From: Gelidibacter salicanalis
GTDB taxonomy: Bacteria; Bacteroidota; Bacteroidia; Flavobacteriales; Flavobacteriaceae
DNA: 64,000 bases
NCBI RefSeq assembly: GCF_007997285.1
Contig: NZ_VORX01000004.1
Coordinates: 1 to 64,000 of the forward strand
Reading direction: 5' to 3'
Shown: piece by piece, positions 58,123 to 64,000 of the stretch
Layout: every line of letters starts with the position of its first letter
Numbering within the stretch: the first letter of the stretch is position 1
Made by a program: the position numbers and the translations under genes
Notes under the pieces: model-generated
Seen by the model: the letters and a program-made list of their open reading frames with translations, nothing else
Database searches by the model: none
Told to the model about the DNA's origin: nothing

Positions 58123-58261
58123 TGTCAGTTCGAGTGTTTTAAGCAGCGCCTGAAAGAGCGCTGCTCAAAATGTATCGAGAACCGTGGTTCGATTTTGGCT
58201 GTTATACGCTTCTCGATACTTTTCTCAATCACTGCCGTGCTTGTAAACACTCGAAGTGACA
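58123..58261. repeat. Palindromic element copy 5
   Basis: Fifth copy. First hairpin of the C-G type like copy 3, with one unpaired change (TTTTAAGC). Its right end is one base shorter (TTGTAAACACTC). Confidence 0.9.
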
Positions 58262-58275
58262 GCGTAAGACTACAT

Positions 58276-58415
58276 TGTCAGTTCGAGTGTTTTGAGCAGC
58301 GTCTGAAAGAACGCTGCTCAAAATGTATCGAGAACCGTGGTTCGATTTTGGCTGTTATACGCTTCTCGATACTTTTTTCAATCACTGCCGTGATTGAAAA
58401 ACACTCGAAGTGACA
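58276..58415. repeat. Palindromic element copy 6
   Basis: Sixth copy, T-A type hairpin, right part reads GCCGTGATTG. Confidence 0.9.
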
Positions 58416-58429
58416 GAGCGAAATCATAT

Positions 58430-58568
58430 TGTCAGTTCGAGTGTTTTGAGCAGCGTCTGAAAGAACGCTGCTCAAAATGTATCGAGAACCGTGGTTCGAT
58501 TTTGGCTGTTATACGCTTCTCGATACTTTTTCAATCACTGCCGTGATTAAAAAACACTCGAAGCGACA
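58430..58568. repeat. Palindromic element copy 7
   Basis: Last copy; right end reads CACTCGAAGCGACA. Ends 25 bases before the stop codon of the DUF5686 gene. Confidence 0.9.
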
Positions 58569-58592
58569 ACAGAGTATTTGTTTAATACCGCA

Positions 58593-61073
58593 TTACTCAA
58601 TAATATTCAGAAATTTCAATCCAAAAATAACGGCATCACCTTGGTAACCATTTTGGTAGGAACGTACATAATCCACTCTTAAGAATCTGAATTTTTTAAA
58701 CCCAATATTGTCTAAGCCTATTGAAAATTCTTGATATGGTTTTTGGCGTTCTGTAGCGAAAGCATGTGCCCCAATAACCAAGTTGTAATTTAGTTTATTG
58801 AGTAAGGGCACTCGGCTTAAGAGCAAACCTTTAAAATCGTGTTCCGCGTGCATTTCTAAATAGGATGTATTTGTGCTCAATGCGTAATACGGCAGATTAT
58901 TGAATACATTCAAATAGGTGCTAGAAGTTCCCACATGGGTTTCATTGCCGTTGGGATGATAGTAATCCATAAATCCGATGTCATCTGCGTTGATAAAAGT
59001 GCCTGCTTTAATATTGTATTTAAAATCGCCTTTATTACAGACATTAAATTGTTGGGCCAGTCGTAGTTTGAGCTGATCATAATTATACTGTTGTTCTGAA
59101 GCGGCAAATCCCTTTTCGTAACCTGCATAAAGTGTGGGGAATCTACTATTAGGAATGTTCACCTTACTATCTGGGTAACTCAAATAGTCTTGGCCGAAAT
59201 TAAAACGCATATTAAAATTAAACTTTAATAGCTGATGGGTATCAAATGCCGGCACCTCAAAGGAGTAGGGCAATTGCGGATTGTTACTGGTATAAGCATC
59301 TTCTTCCTCATTAAAAAACACTTGATCTGTAGTGTTCACTAAAGCTTTACGACGTTCATAGGCCAAATTGCCATACATATTTATACCATTAGAAATTTCT
59401 TGGGAGTAGCCCACTTCTGCGAAACTCCGATCAAAAATCTTCATATAATTGTCCTCGAAAAAAAGTGAACTTACTGAATTTAATAATGGCAAAATAGGTT
59501 GGGCTTTATTAAACTGTTGTGTTTCTACACCTCCTGAAATGGATAAAAAGGGTTTGTTGATATTGTTGAACTTATATCGAAATCCTGCAGTAGCTCTTAA
59601 ACGTTCATCGGAAACGCCATATTGTAAAGTGGCATTCGCAGAGAAAAACCGTCGGTATTCATCTTGATTTCTCCGGTAGTAAAAATTTAATTTCGAATTG
59701 TAGCCTTGAACCGTATTGAATTGAAAATCTGATAACGGTGAGCTGTAGCCTATTGACCAATCTTCAAAGGAATTTCTATGACTGTAACCAAAAAGCAAAT
59801 TTTGTATTTTAAAGCTATTATTTTTTGCATCGATAGAATCGAGGTAAGGTTTAGATTCCCTAACCGTTTGAATACTATCTTTTACTAAGTAATCACTCAC
59901 TTCTTCATCCGTTAACGGCACTGGCCGGATACCTTTCCAATAAATAGAATCCTTTTTATTGGCTTCAGAAGCGAAAGAAAGAATTTCCTTTCCAAATGAT
60001 TTTTTAGTGAGTTCTGGTGAAAAATTATAATCGCTATACACGGCAGTATAACGGCCATCACCTTTAAATCCAAATAATGAATACCCAAAATCAATACCCT
60101 GTGACAGTTTTACCCACAGTTGATCTTTGTCTGAGTACGAAAAGTTTTGGGTGATGGTAATAACTTCTGCTGGCGGAATCTGGGCTTGAATTCCAGTAAT
60201 GTCCAGTGTTACTGCATAAATGGTCCACTGATTATCCACAATATAGATATGTCCAGAGAAAATGCGGTCATTCTCACGTTTCGGGATCACTTTAATTTTG
60301 TTTATCAAATTCCCTTTGTCATCATAAAACACACCTTCCAATTTGTATCTGTAATAATTGAAGGCATAATCAGCAATGGGTGAAATAATTTGATTGCCCA
60401 ATTCGATCGTATTGTTATAAAAATTGAAATCGACATCACTGGCCGTGTTAAAACTGAATCCATTATTATCGCCGCTGACTTTGGATGCTATAATTTTTTC
60501 CTTCAATTTATCTGGCCGCAGATACGCTATTTCGGAAATAGTTTCAGATAGATATAAAATGCCGGTGCGCGTAGAATCTAGTCCAACCATAAAGTCATCC
60601 AGTTCCTGACCAAAAAATTTCTCGGGAGCGTTTTTTATGCGAATTAATCCGCGCGAGTAGAAATTAGCCTTAAAAGCATTGATTTTTTCCAGATTTGATT
60701 TTCGAGAAGCGATAGCTTTTCTCATGATGATATCCGCAGGATTTTCTTCACTATTGATCACGACTTCATTTAAGGAAATCTGTTCTTCAATAAGTGTGGC
60801 ATCCAATGTATAAGGGAAAGCATTGATCTGAACTTCTTTTCTAACCGTTTTGTAGCCTAAAAACTGAAAAACTATAGTATAAGTATCCGTGGAGCTGAGG
60901 TTAAGTTCATAATAACCCTTATCATTGCTGGTGGTTCCCGTGAAGGAGTTTTCGAGATAAATATTGACAAAGGGGAGGGGTGCATTATTTTGGTCGGTAA
61001 TTCTTCCTTTTAATTGTGAAAATGCTGAAAAGCTTGTAAAAATAAGACAGAGCGTGAGTAATTTTTTTGTCAT
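58593..61073 (-). CDS. DUF5686 outer-membrane protein with carboxypeptidase-like domain
   Basis: An 826-residue protein: signal peptide (1-19, ending SAFSQ), carboxypeptidase-regulatory-like domain (about 20-95, LPFVNIYLENSFTGTTSNDKGYYELNL), then the DUF5686 beta-rich region with many aromatic, alternating strands, ending in FLNIIE. It is likely an outer-membrane barrel, but it is not a TonB receptor: the plug is missing. Function unknown. Its stop codon is 24 bases from the palindromic array. Confidence 0.88.
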   Translation of the reverse strand: MTKKLLTLCLIFTSFSAFSQLKGRITDQNNAPLPFVNIYLENSFTGTTSNDKGYYELNLSSTDTYTIVFQFLGYKTVRKEVQINAFPYTLDATLIEEQISLNEVVINSEENPADIIMRKAIASRKSNLEKINAFKANFYSRGLIRIKNAPEKFFGQELDDFMVGLDSTRTGILYLSETISEIAYLRPDKLKEKIIASKVSGDNNGFSFNTASDVDFNFYNNTIELGNQIISPIADYAFNYYRYKLEGVFYDDKGNLINKIKVIPKRENDRIFSGHIYIVDNQWTIYAVTLDITGIQAQIPPAEVITITQNFSYSDKDQLWVKLSQGIDFGYSLFGFKGDGRYTAVYSDYNFSPELTKKSFGKEILSFASEANKKDSIYWKGIRPVPLTDEEVSDYLVKDSIQTVRESKPYLDSIDAKNNSFKIQNLLFGYSHRNSFEDWSIGYSSPLSDFQFNTVQGYNSKLNFYYRRNQDEYRRFFSANATLQYGVSDERLRATAGFRYKFNNINKPFLSISGGVETQQFNKAQPILPLLNSVSSLFFEDNYMKIFDRSFAEVGYSQEISNGINMYGNLAYERRKALVNTTDQVFFNEEEDAYTSNNPQLPYSFEVPAFDTHQLLKFNFNMRFNFGQDYLSYPDSKVNIPNSRFPTLYAGYEKGFAASEQQYNYDQLKLRLAQQFNVCNKGDFKYNIKAGTFINADDIGFMDYYHPNGNETHVGTSSTYLNVFNNLPYYALSTNTSYLEMHAEHDFKGLLLSRVPLLNKLNYNLVIGAHAFATERQKPYQEFSIGLDNIGFKKFRFLRVDYVRSYQNGYQGDAVIFGLKFLNIIE

Positions 61074-61215
61074 TTAGTTGGATTTAATTCAGCCTTTTCA
61101 CATATACAATTGATCCTATGGATTTTGGGTCTCTCAAACTTAACGATAAAAAGCACTGCTGTTTGTTATAGCAATCTTAAATTACTTGCTGCATGACGTA
61201 TTTTTACAAGAGAAT

Positions 61216-61674
61216 CTAACTGTAGATTTTTTTGATTCTGTCAAGGTTTCTCTTATTTTCACGATCCCTGATGGTGTCGCGCTTGTCAAAGAGTTTTTTA
61301 CCTTTTCCTAATGCAATTTCCACTTTAGCGAAACCCCTGTCATTAATAAACAAGCGTAACGGTACAATGGCGTACCCTTTGGTTTGTACATCCTTATGCA
61401 GCGATTTGAGTTCTCGTTTATTCAGCAGCAGTTTACGCTCTGCTTTTGGTCTATGATTGTAGTAATTGCCAAAAGCATATTCTTCAATATTCATATTGAT
61501 GACAAAAAGCTCGCCCTTCTCATTAAATTCGCAAAAACTCTCAGCGATGGAAGCTTTACCGCTTCTAATGGATTTAATTTCCGTGCCCGTTAAAACGATA
61601 CCGGCGGTATATTTATCCAACAGTTCATAATTAAACCGTGCTTTTCTATTTTTTATGTTGATGTTTTTCTGCAT
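61216..61674 (-). CDS. smpB: tmRNA-binding protein SmpB
   Basis: A 152-residue protein that binds tmRNA and rescues stalled ribosomes. INIKNRKARFNYELLDKYTAGIVLTGTEIKSIRSGKA and KLLLNKRELKSL are diagnostic, with the basic C-terminal tail RDTIRDRENKRNLDRI. Start ATG at 61674, eight bases from a TACCTTTG box. No ssrA gene was seen in the window. Confidence 0.97.
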   Translation of the reverse strand: MQKNINIKNRKARFNYELLDKYTAGIVLTGTEIKSIRSGKASIAESFCEFNEKGELFVINMNIEEYAFGNYYNHRPKAERKLLLNKRELKSLHKDVQTKGYAIVPLRLFINDRGFAKVEIALGKGKKLFDKRDTIRDRENKRNLDRIKKIYS

Positions 61675-61681
61675 AGGAAGT

Positions 61682-61712
61682 CAAAGGTAAAACATTTAAG
61701 ATAACTTTTAAA
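61682..61712 (-). promoter_or_regulatory. Promoter of smpB
   Basis: Minus strand TTTA, 19 bases, TACCTTTG. The -7 box is exact and the other has one mismatch. The smpB ATG follows after seven bases. Confidence 0.6.
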
Positions 61713-61732
61713 GAAGAGCCGTCTGTTATCTT

Positions 61733-61740
61733 TAATTTTG
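61733..61740 (+). promoter_or_regulatory. -7 element of DUF6503 gene
   Basis: TAATTTTG, exact TAnnTTTG match, ten bases before the ATG. It points away from the smpB promoter, which lies under 50 bases to the left. Confidence 0.45.
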
Positions 61741-61750
61741 CACACTCAAC

Positions 61751-62527
61751 ATGAAACTACACATGATATTACGTAATGCACTAATTATAGCCTTAATGCT
61801 GACTTTCTTCAATTGTAAGGAAGAAACAAAGAAACCTGTAACTTCGGAAACAGCTGAAGACATCATTAATAAATCGATAAATGCTGCAGGAGGTGACGTT
61901 TTTGATCATTCTAATATTAATTTCGATTTTCGCGACATACACTACAAAGCTCAGCGTGATAGTGGTAAATTCCGCTTGGAACGTTATATAAAGGATTCCG
62001 TTACTGAGATTAAGGATGTCCTGAGCAATTCCGGATTTGAGCGTTTTGAAAAAGATGCCAAAGTAGAATTGTCAGATTCGTTGGTGGCGCTTTACAGTGC
62101 ATCTGTCAACTCCGTGCATTATTTTTCCGTATTGCCATACGGACTGGATGGAGGCGCAGTTTTTAAAGAAGATTTAGGAACCGAAGAAATAAAAGGCACC
62201 AACTATCATAAGATAAAAGTGACCTTTGCTGAAGATGGCGGAGGGGAAGACCATGAAGATGAGTTTTTGTATTGGATTAATAAAAACACCTACAATGTCG
62301 ATTATTTGGCCTATTCTTATGAAGAAGTTGATGGTATGGGCTACCGATTTAGAGAAGCTTATAATGCGAGAATGGTAAATGGTTTACGTTTTGTAGATTA
62401 CAATAATTACAAACCTACCAGCGTCAATTTTAATTTTGAAGACTTAGGTCTCATGTTTAAGAATGGCGAATTAGAGCTCCTTTCTAAAATAGAACTTTCA
62501 AATATTACGGTGGAGCAGTTTAATTAA
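61751..62527 (+). CDS. DUF6503 family lipoprotein
   Basis: A 258-residue protein with a lipoprotein signal ending TFFNC (Cys22) followed by KEETKK. It matches the DUF6503 type as I recall it: AEDIINKSINAAGG, FDFRDIHY and GYRFREAYN. A LolA/outer-membrane-type beta fold seems plausible. Role unknown. It may start at the ATG four codons later. Its last eight bases overlap the convergent phosphatase gene. Confidence 0.82.
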   Translation: MKLHMILRNALIIALMLTFFNCKEETKKPVTSETAEDIINKSINAAGGDVFDHSNINFDFRDIHYKAQRDSGKFRLERYIKDSVTEIKDVLSNSGFERFEKDAKVELSDSLVALYSASVNSVHYFSVLPYGLDGGAVFKEDLGTEEIKGTNYHKIKVTFAEDGGGEDHEDEFLYWINKNTYNVDYLAYSYEEVDGMGYRFREAYNARMVNGLRFVDYNNYKPTSVNFNFEDLGLMFKNGELELLSKIELSNITVEQFN

Positions 62528-63029
62528 TGCGGAGCACTATATCAGTGACGTTGCCGTTATTTAGCGTTACAATATAGAGATTGCCATTATTGTCATCGTC
62601 CATATGGTCGTATTTTTTTCTTCCTAAAACTGCATTTACAAATTCGGGCGACGTATTGCTGTGTCCCACAATGAGTACTGTTTTTCCTTTAGTTGCTGTT
62701 TGAAAAACGTCATCAAAATAGTGTTCTGTTGTGTATATAGTAAGGTCTAATTTATTTCTATCGGCAATAGGTTGCCCCGTTTGTTTTGTCCTATAATAAT
62801 CCGTAGAATACACGGCGTCAAAAGTGACGTGTTGTAAAACAGTATCCCAATTTTGAGCTCTTTCGTGACCTTTTTCTGTGAGATGCGGATTGCCTTCAGT
62901 GGGGTCAGTACGGTCTTTTTCGGCATGACGGATAAAATAATAGGTCGTAACATCAGAATTGGTTTTCACTTGCGCTTTACAGCCCATAGCAAATAATGAA
63001 ATACAGATGATAGTCAATTGTCGTAACAT
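62520..63029 (-). CDS. Histidine phosphatase (phosphoglycerate-mutase-like) lipoprotein
   Basis: A 169-residue protein of the histidine phosphatase superfamily. Catalytic RHAE at 34-37 (His35) and the second His123 (VGHSNTSP) are present. A signal peptide with lipobox AMGC (Cys17) suggests periplasmic or outer-membrane lipoprotein location, so it is not the glycolytic enzyme. Downstream of deoD in the nucleoside operon, it might act on a phosphorylated metabolite outside the cell. Confidence 0.9.
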   Translation of the reverse strand: MLRQLTIICISLFAMGCKAQVKTNSDVTTYYFIRHAEKDRTDPTEGNPHLTEKGHERAQNWDTVLQHVTFDAVYSTDYYRTKQTGQPIADRNKLDLTIYTTEHYFDDVFQTATKGKTVLIVGHSNTSPEFVNAVLGRKKYDHMDDDNNGNLYIVTLNNGNVTDIVLRIN

Positions 63030-63055
63030 ACAAAAGCTGTTTTTAGTGGTTTGTC

Positions 63056-63754
63056 TTAGGTCAATTCGAGCGCTACGTCAATCATCTCTTTAAAAGTTGT
63101 TTCTCGCTCTTCAGCAGTGGTGCGCTCACCGGTGACCAACGAATCAGAAATGGTAAGAATACTTAACGCCTTTACTTTATGTTTGGCTGCTATGGTATAG
63201 AGACCTGAACTTTCCATATCTACACAAAGTACACCAAATGCTGACCATTTTTTATATGCTTCAACATCATCACCATAAAACTCATCGCTGGTTAAAACAT
63301 TTCCCGCTTTTAATGTGATGTTTTTGATTTTTGCCACCTCCAATGCCTTCTGGAATAATCCAAAATCGGCGGTAGGAGCGTAGTCTGCACCATTAAACCG
63401 CAACCTATTGATCCCCGAAGTAGAGGAAGCTGCCATAGCCAAAACAATATCTCTGACCTTGATTTCTTTTTGATAGGAGCCGGCACTGCCAACCCTAATA
63501 AGGTTTTTAACGCCATACTCCGTAATTAATTCATGAGCGTAAATGGAGATACTTGGAACACCCATACCGGTACCCATTGTCGAAATCGGTTTGCCTTTGT
63601 ATATGCCGGTATAACCAAGCATGCCTCTCACATCGTTAAATAATTTAGGATCTTCAAAATAGGTATGTGCAATCCATTTTGCTCGTAATGGATCACCTGG
63701 AAGAAGTATGGTTTCAGCAATTTCGCCCATTTGGGCTTCAATATGTACACTCAT
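63056..63754 (-). CDS. deoD: Purine-nucleoside phosphorylase, DeoD type
   Basis: A 232-residue hexameric PNP that cleaves purine nucleosides to base and ribose-1-phosphate. [27 protein letters not shown] start, [24 protein letters not shown], and DMESSGLY (phosphate and base binding) are all canonical. In the same operon as deoC, the natural pair for salvage of deoxynucleosides. Confidence 0.97.
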   Translation of the reverse strand: MSVHIEAQMGEIAETILLPGDPLRAKWIAHTYFEDPKLFNDVRGMLGYTGIYKGKPISTMGTGMGVPSISIYAHELITEYGVKNLIRVGSAGSYQKEIKVRDIVLAMAASSTSGINRLRFNGADYAPTADFGLFQKALEVAKIKNITLKAGNVLTSDEFYGDDVEAYKKWSAFGVLCVDMESSGLYTIAAKHKVKALSILTISDSLVTGERTTAEERETTFKEMIDVALELT

Positions 63755-63793
63755 GGGCTTGAATAAACCCTAAAGATAAAAATTAATCTGGTT

Positions 63794-64000
63794 TTAAGAT
63801 ACTTTGTCAACCATCATTGCAACACCAGAAGAGGTGCCAATACGGTCAGCTCCTGCATCAATATATTTTAATGCCGTCTCCAAATCTTTGATGCCGCCTG
63901 AGGCTTTAATTTTAGCCTTGTCCTTTACGATTTTTTTGATAATCTTGACGGCGGTAAGCGTTGCGCCGCTTTTGGAGAATCCGGTAGATGTTTTTATAAA
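63794..64000 (-). CDS. deoC: Deoxyribose-phosphate aldolase, C-terminal part
   Basis: The last 68 residues of DeoC, cut off by the window edge. [14 protein letters not shown] holds the Schiff-base lysine region and [29 protein letters not shown] the second conserved lysine and phosphate loop. It splits deoxyribose-5-phosphate to acetaldehyde and glyceraldehyde-3-phosphate. The gene continues past 64000 and starts outside. Confidence 0.95.
   Translation of the reverse strand, partial: FIKTSTGFSKSGATLTAVKIIKKIVKDKAKIKASGGIKDLETALKYIDAGADRIGTSSGVAMMVDKVS

Larger units (their letters stand above)
57511..58568. repeat. Tandem array of seven 140-bp palindromic elements
   Basis: Seven copies begin at 57511, 57663, 57815, 57969, 58123, 58276 and 58430, spaced 152, 152, 154, 154, 153 and 154 bases. 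Each is about 138-140 bp and is bounded by TGTCAGTTCGAGTG at the left and CACTCGAAGTGACA at the right (inverted repeat). Inside are two further hairpins: TTTTGAGCAGCGT-CTGAAAGA-ACGCTGCTCAAAA and TATCGAGAA/TTCTCGATA around a 28-base loop. The copies are joined by linkers of 12-14 bases. It fills the space between the convergent pcm and DUF5686 genes. No transposase is present. Confidence 0.97.

Noticed and set aside
57817-58475. Several short open frames on both strands inside the palindromic array, with repeating peptides
   Set aside because: They are by-products of the DNA repeat: the same peptide recurs once per unit, and frames exist on both strands. No start signals or relatives.
57511-58568. 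CRISPR array
   Set aside because: Repeats are 140 bp and gaps only 12-14 bp with similar content; there are no unique spacers and no cas genes.

Overview
The window is chromosomal DNA from a member of the Bacteroidota, almost certainly a marine-type Flavobacteriaceae. Evidence: AT-rich genes with little Shine-Dalgarno sequence; promoters of the Bacteroidota type (TTTG, about 19 nt, TAnnTTTG) before many transcription units; and lineage families such as DUF4249 beside a TonB-dependent receptor, DUF5686, DUF4835, DUF6095, DUF6503, DUF6913 and a Bacteroidota-type RNA polymerase omega. Genus cannot be fixed from the sequence alone.

Layout. 1-156: the end of an rRNA operon (5S rRNA and terminator). 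570-7239: DUF6095 protein, a TonB receptor/DUF4249 outer-membrane pair, monomeric isocitrate dehydrogenase and a pentapeptide-repeat protein. 7240-7888: a long gene-free stretch. 7942-13268: ribosomal protein L19, a 14-bp repeat tract, TrmD, a coiled-coil membrane protein, a long-form GAPDH and an HtrA protease, all on the minus strand. 13449-17479: dapF, GNAT, mltG and DUF2279 genes, then a small lysozyme-like gene. 17480-25414: an RsmI-like methylase, a low-molecular-weight phosphatase and dnaA; a thioesterase; the yigZ, DMT transporter, HAD and ribD operon; GNAT-prmC. 25389-34420: beta-mannosidase and cutC, ligA, two polytopic membrane proteins, and a 5'-nucleotidase split into two genes.

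34488-47144 is mostly plus strand and carries core functions: DUF6913-dapA, bamD-rpoZ-coaBC-DUF4835, recN, fabI, glycosyltransferase-YbbR-coaE, and a histidine kinase/response regulator pair. 47214-56695 is minus strand: cold-shock protein, then an operon of exonuclease/GIY-YIG, DUF3857, potassium channel and miaA, then an operon of hbd, DUF1015 and YggS, and an upstream Gfo/Idh oxidoreductase. 56860-64000 holds pcm, a seven-copy array of palindromic elements, DUF5686, smpB, DUF6503, and a nucleoside-salvage operon (deoC partial, deoD, histidine phosphatase).

No phage, insertion sequence, CRISPR array, tRNA or defence island was seen. The most unusual structure is the array at 57511-58568: seven copies of a 140-bp element with terminal inverted repeats and two internal hairpins, at a 152-154-bp period, between two convergent genes. 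Paired base changes keep the first hairpin closed in different copies. Other points of note are a six-copy heptamer ending a few bases before the recN start, an exonuclease gene with no ATG, GTG or TTG at its conserved N-terminus, and a CoaBC with serine where the E. coli enzyme has its catalytic cysteine.
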